32,314 bases of DNA. Source: Saprospiraceae bacterium (GTDB taxonomy: Bacteria; Bacteroidota; Bacteroidia; Chitinophagales; Saprospiraceae). How positions within the stretch are numbered: the stretch's first letter is position 1; every line of letters begins with the position of its first letter. Below the pieces are notes generated by a model, which did not search any database, had not been told where the DNA came from, and was given only the letters and a program-made list of their open reading frames with translations. The stretch is taken from the NCBI GenBank assembly GCA_016722285.1, contig JADKGI010000004.1, forward strand, positions 1 to 32,314, written 5' to 3'. A program made the position numbers and the translations under genes. Below, piece by piece: positions 24,944 through 32,314 of the stretch.

Positions 24944-25898
24944 TCTGGTTTTTAGCTTTACTTTTCTGCCGTATGTGGTGAACAGAAATACTTGCAATGA
25001 GTTCAAAGCCAACAAGCAGGATAAATGAATTGAATTGAATCCAGGTCATCATGACAATCAGAGCACCTATGGATCCATATATTTCATTGTATCTTCCAAA
25101 ATTATTGATAAAAAAGCTAAATCCAAGTGATGTAATAAGCGAAAAAATAGTAGCTATGATGGCTCCCACATTAATAAAAGGTATTCTGCGATGCATTGAT
25201 GGCCCATATGTATAGATCAGGCTAATACCTGTATATACCATAAATATTGCAAAAAGCCAGTTGAAAATACTAAATAATACAATGACAGATTCAGACACTC
25301 TGTGCACATCGCGGAGATAATCTATCACATGCCCTTCTAATACCATCATTATCAATGACATGATGAGCAGCATAGAAAGTACAACTGTAAGAGCAATAGC
25401 TATCAATCGGGAGTTTATCCAACTTCTGGGTTTAAATGTCTCATGATAGGCTTTATCAAAGCCAGACATAAGTGTCAGCATCCCATTGGAAGAAAAAAAG
25501 AGCGCAAGCAAAGCTCCTAATGAAAGAAGGCTATCCCTCTTAATTGAAGTGATATCATTTATAATTGAAAAGATGTAGTCATGTGCATTTTTGGGTATGA
25601 CACCTCGCAACTGCATATTTAACATCAGTGTATAGTCTTTTACTATTGGGAATAGAGGCAAAAGAGTAAACAGAAAAATGATAGCCGGAAATATTGAAAT
25701 AAAAAAGCTGAAAGAAATAGAATTTGCCCTGGTTGTCAGGTTGTCCTTTTGTATTTCTTTAATGATAAAACTTATCGTATCATATAATGAAACATCTGAA
25801 AAGCCAGGAGGAATGTATGATTTGGACCAAAGTAATAGGCTCCTTACAATCTTAAGATTGCTAAAAATGTTCTTTAGATTGTGTTTTCTTTTTATCAA
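24930..25898 (-). CDS. YihY/BrkB-family inner-membrane protein
   Basis: The 322-residue product has about six membrane helices. The start of the conserved domain shows the family hallmark NLTTRANSISFSFFISIFPAIIF, and later parts show LLALFFSSNGMLTLMSGFDKAY and IYGSIGALIVMMTWIQF. The family was once proposed to be RNase BN, which is no longer accepted; its function is unknown. It is the third gene of a minus-strand group and overlaps the thioesterase by 4 bases. Confidence 0.93.
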   Translation of the reverse strand: MIKRKHNLKNIFSNLKIVRSLLLWSKSYIPPGFSDVSLYDTISFIIKEIQKDNLTTRANSISFSFFISIFPAIIFLFTLLPLFPIVKDYTLMLNMQLRGVIPKNAHDYIFSIINDITSIKRDSLLSLGALLALFFSSNGMLTLMSGFDKAYHETFKPRSWINSRLIAIALTVVLSMLLIMSLIMMVLEGHVIDYLRDVHRVSESVIVLFSIFNWLFAIFMVYTGISLIYTYGPSMHRRIPFINVGAIIATIFSLITSLGFSFFINNFGRYNEIYGSIGALIVMMTWIQFNSFILLVGFELIASISVHHIRQKSKAKNQIIQH

Positions 25899-26302
25899 AA
25901 CAATGGTCTTAGTTTTTCAAGCATATATTCCGGACATCGTATTTTTTTTCCTGAATCCATTTCAACAAAAAACAATTTGACAATCGCATGGTGCAATTTG
26001 ACACCATCAGCATTGTAAATTTCATTGATGAAAGTGATCATTCTTGAAGGTAGTTCAGGGAGTATTGTTCGAATTGTAAGTTCCTCATCATATTTTGCGG
26101 GTAACACAAATCTGGCATCAACGTGTACGACCGGCATAATAATCCGGTACTTATCTTCAAGTAATTTGTAGGACAAACCTAAACTCCGCATGGCCTCTAC
26201 CCTACCGATTTCATAGATCTGGGCATAATTTCCATAATACAGATAACCCATCATGTCAGTCTCTCCGTATCTCACCCGTTTTTTATAATCAAAACTCAGC
26301 AT
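25895..26302 (-). CDS. Hotdog-fold acyl-CoA thioesterase (YbgC/FadM type)
   Basis: The 135-residue product carries the family signature RVRYGETDMMGYLYYGNYAQ, with the catalytic Asp in ETDMMG, and then the long helix YEIGRVEAMRSLG. It should hydrolyse short or aromatic acyl-CoA thioesters. It starts 8 bases after the arginine deiminase stop and overlaps yihY, so all three are likely co-transcribed. Confidence 0.93.
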   Translation of the reverse strand: MLSFDYKKRVRYGETDMMGYLYYGNYAQIYEIGRVEAMRSLGLSYKLLEDKYRIIMPVVHVDARFVLPAKYDEELTIRTILPELPSRMITFINEIYNADGVKLHHAIVKLFFVEMDSGKKIRCPEYMLEKLRPLF

Positions 26303-26309
26303 ATTTTAT

Positions 26310-27564
26310 CTAAATTGACTCTCGGATAATAGGACATGTCATACAATGTGAACCACCTCTGGCCCTTGATAGTTCGTTTGAAGGTAGGGTTATAATGGTT
26401 TTTTGTATTGTTTCAGGATTTATGTCTCCTCTTGCGGTCTTATCAATAAATTCCTTGCATGCATTATCACATATCCTGCATCTGTTAGCGCCTCCTCAGT
26501 TTTTGGATTTCTGTCGTATGTAAGGGCCACACCTGGTTTTATTGCCACCATATTACAACCATCCGTCCATTGCTCCCGCTCCTGATAAGGCGATACACCT
26601 CCTCCACTAAAAATGAAATTGATCTTTGGGTTTATTTCATGGAAGAAAAATGTTTTTACAGAATCATAAACTATTTCTGCACCATTTTTTCTGAATACTT
26701 TTACATTAGAACTTACACCATCATATACAGTAGGCTTATAGCAGACTATATCATTGTAATCTATCATAGTAAAAAGTGTATCAATATGCATACATGTTCG
26801 GTCTGCCGGTATATTAATTTGGGCTATATTATTTACAAGTCCCTTGGAAAAAAGTACTTCTTTTAGACTTCTGATAGCATAATCAGTCGTTCTTTCTGAG
26901 CAGCCTATCAGTATAAAGTCATCATTAAGCATCATGACATCGCCTCCTCCAATGAAACCACTTCTCCTTTTCTGGAAGGAGGAAATTTATCTAAATGGTT
27001 TAGATTAATAATTTTGTCCTGATCATTTAAAGCTTTGAATAATGGATGTGCATAAAATATAAATCTGGTAAGCAAATTTTCTCTGTATCGTGCTGACTTT
27101 GCTGCCTTTGATATGATGATGTGATCTTTTATTGCTATTGCAATATCCCGTGTAAAAATAAAATTAGGGATAGGATCAAAATAGATATAATCTTCATCCT
27201 GATGGTAGCCGGTGATTAGCAATCCGGTAAGTTCATCCGGAGGGAGACCCATAAAAAAGGATTTAGTCGTTATTGGAAGCTCCTCATAGTCTATAATCTT
27301 ATCGATAAGCTCTTCTTTAATTTCAGGGCTTGCTTCAAATCCTTCAATGATCAACGATTCGGTATCCAGCACATTCTGTTTGCCAATAAGTAACTGCAAT
27401 ACTTTTCTGAATATGTCATGCTCTTCTTTCATTTTCGGTAGATGTACTATATCGTCAAAAAGTAATTCTTCCGCTTTTTTTGGAGAAATTCTTGCTATTC
27501 CATCATCTGGTCTATGGATAATTACTTTTTTAAGAAGGCCTATTTCAGAGTTCACATTGATCAT
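26310..27564 (-). pseudogene. arcA: Arginine deiminase with two frameshifts
   Basis: Arginine deiminase converts arginine to citrulline and ammonia. The N-terminal part shows LLKKVIIHRPDDGIARISP and FTRDIAIAI. The middle part, in another frame after a break at about 26945 (where one missing base would restore SLEGGDVMML), shows the catalytic His region CMHIDTLFTMID. A second break at about 26455 leads to KEFIDKTARGDINPETIQK and the catalytic tail ARGGSHCMTCPI with the nucleophilic Cys, ending at TAG 26310-26312. Two one-base deletions would explain everything and give 418 residues, the usual length. The arc-pathway partners (ornithine carbamoyltransferase, carbamate kinase, antiporter) are absent nearby. 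Confidence 0.9.
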
Positions 27565-27706
27565 AATACATATTTAATTTTAGGTGCGAAGATAATGAAA
27601 AGATATGTATAGCTGAGGATATAAAAAGAAATTGGCAGTTCCTCCTTCGGGCATCGTTATTTTTATGAATGATGGAAATCACTATAATGAAAAACGCTCA
27701 TCATCA

Positions 27707-27734
27707 TTGAAAAATAAGATTAGGAATACTTTTG
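27707..27734 (+). promoter_or_regulatory. Bacteroidota-type promoter for the 27775 gene
   Basis: TTG (27707-27709), a 17-base spacer and TACTTTTG (27727-27734) match the consensus. The start codon follows 40 bases later. Confidence 0.65.
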
Positions 27735-27774
27735 CATAGAAGTATTAATTGGTAAAATCCATAAAACGTATAAC

Positions 27775-28164
27775 ATGACAGATAAAGCTAAAGTGTATCT
27801 TTCCGATCTACATTTTGAACACAACCAATGGTTAAGCGAGTTGAAGTTTTGGGATGAAGAAATCAACTCTTTTACAAAAAGACTAGAAGAAGTAGTAGAA
27901 AGGTATAATGACAATGAAATCCGAGCAAAAATTGAACACTTTCAAAACAGATTTTTATTAAATCATCAGGCCATAAACAAACAAATCAAGGAAGTCAATA
28001 AGCATGAAAAAATACTGGCAAGATACGCAGAACACCATATGTCAACATTGGAAAATACACCGGTGCATGATCACGCTTCACTTCGGGAGCTCATGCAGGT
28101 TCAGCGGGCTATGTATGCTGAATTAAAAAGTGAATATTATTCATTCCTCACAAAAAACATATAA
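27775..28164 (+). CDS. Conserved-looking hypothetical coiled-coil protein
   Basis: The 129-residue product is highly charged and predicted from its composition to be almost entirely helical: FWDEEINSFTKRLEEVVERY, then AINKQIKEVNKHEKIL and LRELMQVQRAMYAELKSEYY. There is no signal peptide or membrane segment. I cannot name a family. A good promoter lies upstream and a strong hairpin downstream, which supports a real single-gene unit. Confidence 0.8.
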   Translation: MTDKAKVYLSDLHFEHNQWLSELKFWDEEINSFTKRLEEVVERYNDNEIRAKIEHFQNRFLLNHQAINKQIKEVNKHEKILARYAEHHMSTLENTPVHDHASLRELMQVQRAMYAELKSEYYSFLTKNI

Positions 28165-28182
28165 ATAATGTACCCCCCACTA

Positions 28183-28214
28183 AAAGGTGTTTAGAGTTAT
28201 ATTTAGGCACCTTT
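28183..28214. terminator. Bidirectional terminator between convergent genes
   Basis: AAAGGTGTTTAGA (28183-28195) pairs with TTTAGGCACCTTT (28202-28214) along 13 positions, three of them G-U, around a 6-base loop. It lies between the coiled-coil gene stop and the methyltransferase stop, which falls inside the hairpin. Confidence 0.7.
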
Positions 28215-28973
28215 ATTATTTTCCCATTCTTCCATTGATTTTTGTAGATAATGATAATCGATTCCAAATAATATTTTGATTTTCTCAATTTTTTCAATCA
28301 TATCCGGATTGAATCCTGTCTTTTTTACTCCAGTAATCATTATGTTTTTTGATGTATGTTCAGTTGAAATAAACTCAAATATCTGAGTTTTGTACCCATA
28401 TGCTTCCAACATAAGAGATCTGATACCATCTGTAAGCAATTCGGCCTGTCTTTCCTCCATAATCCCGTGTTTGAGGATAGGTGTTTAGTCATTTTCATGC
28501 TTCATAGCAGATCTGACCTGTTTGTGGCAACATGGGGCTACTATGATGTATTGTGAACCAGCCTGAATCCCTTTTACTATGGCCATGTCCGTTGCAATGT
28601 TACAGGCGTGCAGGGCTATAACCATATCTACGTCATCTACAATAGTATCCTCAATACTTTTTTGTTGGAAATTCAAGCCAACAAATTCGTTTTTTAATGC
28701 CACCTGGTTACAAAGTGTGACGATATCTTCCCTTATTTCATAGCCTGTCATTCTGCATCTTAAATTTTTAGTTTTAATCAGGAATTCATAAAGGGCAATT
28801 AGATACCCTTTACCACTTCCCATATCAGCTATTTTGATATTTTTATCTATCGGATAATCAATTAGAAGATGTGCAAGAAGTTCGACGTATTTATTAATCT
28901 GTTTAAATTTATCCTGTGCTTTATTGTAAATCTTTCCCTCCTGGGTAGCTAACCCCAAATCAATTAACCTATA
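28203..28973 (-). pseudogene. 3' part of a SAM-dependent methyltransferase gene broken by an IS element and a stop codon
   Basis: The frame reads NYRLIDLGLATQEGK at the IS edge, then KAQDKFKQINKYVEL, the SAM motif IADMGSGKGYL, VIALHACNIATDMA and VAPCCHKQVRSAM. An in-frame TAA (28485-28487) follows KHEND, and the same frame goes on at once with TPILKHGI and MEERQAELLTDGIRSLMLEAYGYKTQ to the stop at 28203. So the gene carries a nonsense codon rather than a frameshift here; TTA (Leu) to TAA would explain it. The family has a Methyltransf_32-type domain and a length near 400 residues. The 5' half lies beyond the IS at 30324-30739. Confidence 0.85.
28970..28973. repeat. Target-site duplication, left copy (TATA)
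   Basis: TATA directly precedes the left inverted repeat and equals the four bases after the right one (30324-30327). The call depends on taking GTTACCCC as the element's end. Confidence 0.6.
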
Positions 28974-29034
28974 GTTACCCCCAAAAATCGGACAGCAAGT
29001 TAAATAAATTTTTTTACACTAAATTTGGATGTTT

Positions 29035-29324
29035 ATGACAAAGAGAAAATTAACATCAGTATTTAAAAGCAAGGTGGTATTAGAAGGCGCTGAGGAGCGA
29101 TACAGCCTATCTCGAATTAGCTCAAAAACACCAGGTTGCTCCTCCAAATTTCTACCTGGAAGAAAGAATTTCTAAGTAACGCATCGCTGGTTTTCGAAAA
29201 AGGTACATCTAGGAACACAGAATCTGAACCTACGGATCGTGATGAATTATTATTAAGGACAATTGGGGAACAGAAGGTAGAAATTGACTTTTTAAAAAAA
29301 AAAAGTTTAAAGAGACTGGGATGA
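29035..29324 (+). pseudogene. IS3-family orfA remnant (helix-turn-helix part of the transposase)
   Basis: It begins MTKRKLTSVFKSKVVLEGAEE, the usual start of IS3-family OrfA proteins. The middle (LELAQKHQVAPP) is in a different frame, and the end (QISTWKKEFLSNASLVFEKG, then IGEQKVEIDFLKKKSLKRLG) is in a third segment from 29136. At least two indels are needed to rebuild it. Its TGA overlaps the ATG of orfB (29321) as in many IS3 elements. Confidence 0.8.
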
Positions 29325-30165
29325 ACACGCTGCCATTTATTCCAAAAGGATCACTCACAGTTGGAATACAAATCGCATCAGTGCTCGTTGCTTTTGGTAT
29401 AAACCGGAGTACTAGCCATTATACTCCAGTGGACAAAAGATGCGCTGAATCTGGAGCTCATGGCTTATAGGTGAGCACTATTTGCTACATCCGTACAAGG
29501 CGTGCCACGGATGTATATATGGCTGAAGATGGACAAAGGCTACTTCGATCAATATAAAACAAGCGAACGCCTGTATTGTAATTTGATGGGACTTGGAAAG
29601 CTATGGTACCAGGCCCAGATACTTCAAAACGGCATCCTGAACATGCTGTATATCCCTATTTGCTTAGAAATTTGGAAACAAATCCTTTAATCCTAATCAA
29701 GTATGGGCTACTGACACGCTTATATCCCGATGTTGCATGGTTACTTGTACCTGATGGCCGTTATAGATGTGCACAGCCGCTTTATATTGCTGGGATATAT
29801 CCAACACGATGGATGCGACTTGCGTGCCAGTGAGTGCAGAATAGTATAGTACGAATTCGGAATAACGCAAAATTATCAAGTACAGATCAGGATCACAGTT
29901 TACGGCTGCAGAGTTCACCGCCACGGTATTGGACAATGGTATCAAACTGAGTATGGATGAAAAGGCAGAGCCATAGACAACATCTTTATTGAGCGATTTT
30001 GGCGAACCATAAAGTATGAACATGTTTATTTAAATCCAAACCATTGATGGTCACCAGTTATTTAAAGGAATCCAACATATATGAATTATTACAAGGAGCG
30101 AGACACGACATTAAACTATTGCACACCACTTATTCACAATATCAACAAAATACCAATTAAAATAA
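29321..30165 (+). pseudogene. IS3-family orfB remnant (DDE integrase domain)
   Basis: Pieces of the rve-type integrase are spread over several frames: FGINRSTSHYTPV; HPYKGVPRMYIWLKMDKGY; GPDTSKRHPEHAVYPYLLRN; a WATD-like piece; WDISNTMDA; SGSQFTAAEF; and FIERFWRTIKYEHVYLNP with the final Glu of the DDE triad. Stops and shifts separate almost every motif, and the second Asp region (SDQGSQFT in relatives) is damaged. It is a dead transposase. Confidence 0.82.
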
Positions 30166-30323
30166 AAATAGCAAAATAAGGCACCCCCTACGAGTTATCC
30201 GCATATCTTTGTTTTGTTAACAAAGAAAAGAAAAAAAAAAAAGAAAGAAAAAAAACATATAATTGTAAATAATAATATGTTTATTATAAATTAGTTGCAA
30301 AACTGTCCCAACATTGGGGTAAC

Positions 30324-30327
30324 TATA
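30324..30327. repeat. Target-site duplication, right copy (TATA)
   Basis: It directly follows the right inverted repeat and matches 28970-28973. Confidence 0.6.
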
Positions 30328-30739
30328 ACCATTATTCTTGCGCTTATATACCTTGTTTTTTCATGATCGTGACTTAGTTCTATGCCAACCGGAGTCTTAT
30401 GATACTTAGTGAGGACCGTACCAACTCCTTTTTTACTTTGCAGAAAGCTCACTTCTTTGGTATCGCTAAATGACACTGCGTTGAAAAACATGGTTTAACA
30501 AACCATTAATGACTTCAGCAAGCTGACCGGCGGTATAATTTTTACTTCATCTTTCGTACCTATATCTGTTTGTGGTAAATGAATATTGTCATTTTTTAAT
30601 GATTGTTGGCTTAACATAAACATTTGTGATTTCTTTGTTTTTATGCCTTGGTTTTGAAAAAAAATGTAATCTTAAATGGAGTTTCAGTTTTGCCAGATTT
30701 GTAATCATTGACAAAAATAATTTTATTGTTATCTGACAT
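30324..30739 (-). pseudogene. 5' part of the same methyltransferase gene, beyond the IS
   Basis: Reading the minus strand from ATG 30739 gives MSDNNKIIFVNDYKSGKTET. After frame changes come SKPRHKNKEITNVYVKPTII, then NYTAGQLAEVINGLLNHVF, then FFNAVSFSDTKEVSFLQSK and GIELSHDHEKTRYISAR, which stops at the IS border. These match the N-terminal domain and linker of the family whose C-terminal half lies at 28203-28973. Removing the IS and one TATA copy joins the two halves, except for one missing base just before the junction. The joined gene would encode about 395 residues, the expected length. At least three further indels are needed inside this part. Confidence 0.75.
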
Positions 30740-31049
30740 ATTGAAATTGATTGAATAAACAAAAAAGTGAACAAATACATCTTCAAATATGTTTGACTTC
30801 CAGAAATAAATAGATTACTTTGCTGGAAGAAATCAACTTGATGAATCAAACAGTATTTTTTTATCATTGGATTTGTTATCAATGTTTTGCAATTATTGAT
30901 GTTATGCGGATTAGTTTTGTGCTGCTGCCTTAAGTATATGTGTATATTAAATTCAACGTTTTGATTTTTTTATTCGAAATGACAATCAGGCTAGTAAACC
31001 TAGTTATCTCGGCTTTAGACTCAAATTAGTCTCTGCTTTTTGGATTTTC
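30740..31049. other. 310-bp intergenic region between two pseudogenes
   Basis: AT-rich sequence without a convincing open frame, RNA gene or hairpin. It may hold the old promoters of the divergent methyltransferase and channel genes, but no clear TAnnTTTG/TTG pair is visible. Confidence 0.4.
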
Positions 31050-32165
31050 ATGTTCTTTTTAATCATACACGCATTATCAATTACTGATGTGATTCTGATA
31101 GTAGACTTTAATGGTATCTCCATTACTTTGAAACCCAAAGGTGTAAAATCCTAAGCCTTTTCAGTGTCGCTATTCTGTTTGACTGGATTATAAGTCATCT
31201 TGTTATAAAAAATCGTTTTCTGGCAAAGAGAAATGCCTCTACGCACTCCTTTAATAAGAGAAAATACCAACGAAACAACAAAGCGACCAACCTGGTCAGA
31301 TATATGTGTATCTTTATGTTGCAGATACTTATAAAGAGAATGATATTGATGCCGTTATCATGCAAAGAATGATAAAAGGTGAATTATTTTCAATTTTAAT
31401 CTCCGATATCCTGATAGCAATATTAATAATCTGCTGGCTAGAGTTGTGATTTGGTTCATTACTCAAATATCCTTGTACAGAATGTCAGGAACAATGATAT
31501 GGATGAGAGATCCAATTTGCCATAAATCAATTGGTATCCTATATAATTTATGTCTTTTTTTGCATTCATTTTCGATGGATCGGTTGGTTTCTGTCATGAG
31601 TATTATTTGTGGCGGAGCAGCGGCTTTACTTGTAGGTGTGGGATTAGGCCTCCAACAAACATTCAATGATTTTTTCCGGACTGGTTTTACTTTTGAACGA
31701 TCAGTGATGATAGGAGATATACTCGAAATAGATGGTCAAGTAGGCCGGTTATTAAGATAGGCTTGAGAGCTCAAAAATTGGAACCAGGCATGTGTATCCA
31801 TGTTGGTTCCCAATAGTAAACTTGTAAACCAAACGGTGGTCAATTGGACTCATTCAGACAATATGGTAAGATTTGAGGTGAAGGTGTTAATCGAATACGG
31901 TGCCGATACAAATTTAGTTAAAGAACTACTGATCAAATCATTAGAAAAAAATGACTCAGTCAAGATTAAACCTGCACCATTTGTGAGGTTAAATGATTTT
32001 GCTGATAATGGCTTGTCTTTGAGTTTGTATTTTTTTTCTTCACAAGTTAAGTGGGCTGAAGAACCAGAAGTAGTGTTCGATTTGAAATTGACCGGCTTTT
32101 CGTAGAGAGAATTCCATTACCATACCTTTCCTCAACGAGAGATATAAGGGTGATATACACTTCCA
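31050..32165 (+). pseudogene. MscS-type mechanosensitive channel gene, multiply frameshifted
   Basis: The core is unmistakable: GGAAALLVGVGLGLQQTFNDF at about 31613-31676, the pore-lining helix of MscS-family channels, then FERSVMIGDILEIDGQVGR. A break follows, and the beta domain resumes as MLVPNSKLVNQTVVNWTHSDN and LSLYFFSSQVKWAEEPEV (31800-32060). After another break comes VRFEIDRLF and IPFLNER. The N-terminal membrane part is poorer: MFFLIIHALSITDVILIV (from 31050) and, in a different frame, SVAILFDWIISHLVIKNRF. At least four indels or stops lie in the span. Such channels relieve turgor under osmotic down-shock; this one should be inactive. The limits of the N-terminal part are uncertain. 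Confidence 0.78.
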
Positions 32166-32314
32166 AGTGCCAAACGAATACCTCATCGCTTCTCTCTCAT
32201 TTTGTAATCAGGCGCAATTTCATTAAAAAATTAATGTTAAAGATTTGAAGATCTTCTTTTCGGCAATAGCATTACTCGTCCTCATTTTTGACAATTATTG
32301 ATAAAATCAGATTG

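Larger units (their letters stand above)
28974..30323 (+). mobile_element. IS3-family-like insertion sequence, 1350 bp, decayed
   Basis: The left end GTTACCCCCAAAAATCGGAC (28974-28993) and the right end, read inward on the minus strand as GTTACCCCAATGTTGGGACA (30323-30304), are imperfect inverted repeats that share GTTACCCC and GGACAG. A TATA duplication flanks both. Inside lie orfA and orfB remnants with IS3-type transposase motifs. The length is normal for the family. It interrupts a methyltransferase gene whose two halves lie on either side. A 34-base purine run (30222-30255) and a 7-bp hairpin (30207-30225) lie near the right end. Both reading frames are broken, so the element cannot move on its own. 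Confidence 0.85.

Noticed and set aside
28168..28182. TGTACCCCCC-like sequence resembling the end of an IS element
   Set aside because: No matching inverted repeat partner and no transposase next to it; the real element ends are at 28974 and 30323. The stretch borders the terminator hairpin.
30176..30190. GGCACCCCCTA as a possible right end of the IS
   Set aside because: It lacks complementarity to the left end, while the sequence at 30304-30323 matches it and is followed by the same TATA and by the other half of the host gene.
30589..30882. Minus-strand 97-codon open frame as an independent gene
   Set aside because: Only its last part (SKPRHKNKEITNVYVKP) looks like protein and belongs to the broken methyltransferase; the rest is a shifted reading of the same gene and of the upstream AT-rich DNA.
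1..32314. CRISPR array, tRNA, rRNA, prophage or defence-system genes
   Set aside because: I saw no regularly spaced repeats, no cloverleaf-like sequences, no conserved rRNA stretches and no phage or defence motifs in the translated frames. The methyltransferases present are not of the restriction-modification type.

Overview
This is an AT-rich window from a member of the Bacteroidota, most likely Saprospiria-like, although lineage cannot be proven from sequence alone. Four things point there: a gliding-motility/type IX secretion C-terminal module at the left edge, a secreted M43 protease with a C-terminal sorting domain, promoters of the Bacteroidota type (TTG/TTTG, 17-23 nt spacer, TAnnTTTG), and little sign of Shine-Dalgarno sequences. 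I found no rRNA, tRNA or CRISPR array.

Layout. 1-685 is the 3' end of a large secreted adhesin-like protein. 949-3371 is an exbB-exbD-exbD-tonB energy-transduction operon. 3358-6014 holds a small methyltransferase, an esterase and a broken Gfo/Idh oxidoreductase. 6082-9529 is the class I ribonucleotide reductase operon (nrdB then nrdA, minus strand). Its upstream region carries three DnaA-box-like sites, two of them overlapping a predicted promoter. 9930-14668 (minus) encodes a CorA transporter, the secreted metalloprotease and a thioredoxin-fold lipid/periplasmic protein. 14918-16023 encodes an OmpA-like outer-membrane protein. 16166-19709 (minus) looks like an envelope-polysaccharide operon: small membrane protein, Gfo/Idh dehydrogenase, novel lipoprotein, polyprenyl glycosylphosphotransferase. 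Then follow a SpoU/TrmH rRNA methyltransferase (minus), a Cys/Met PLP enzyme (plus), an acyl-CoA dehydrogenase (minus), a COG2509 flavoprotein (plus), and a minus-strand group of arginine deiminase, hotdog thioesterase and YihY membrane protein.

The right-hand 4 kb is different: it is decayed. A SAM-dependent methyltransferase gene (28203-30739, minus) is interrupted by a 1350-bp IS3-like element (28974-30323) with matching terminal inverted repeats and a 4-bp TATA duplication. The transposase is itself full of stops and frameshifts. An MscS-type channel gene beyond it is also broken.

Two features cut across the window. First, at least seven otherwise well-conserved genes carry one or two single-base frameshifts, which suggests indel errors in the assembly or ongoing gene loss. 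Second, a 79-bp imperfect palindrome occurs twice (4043-4121 and 23198-23276, about 80% identical without gaps), each time just upstream of a minus-strand gene in a divergent intergenic region.
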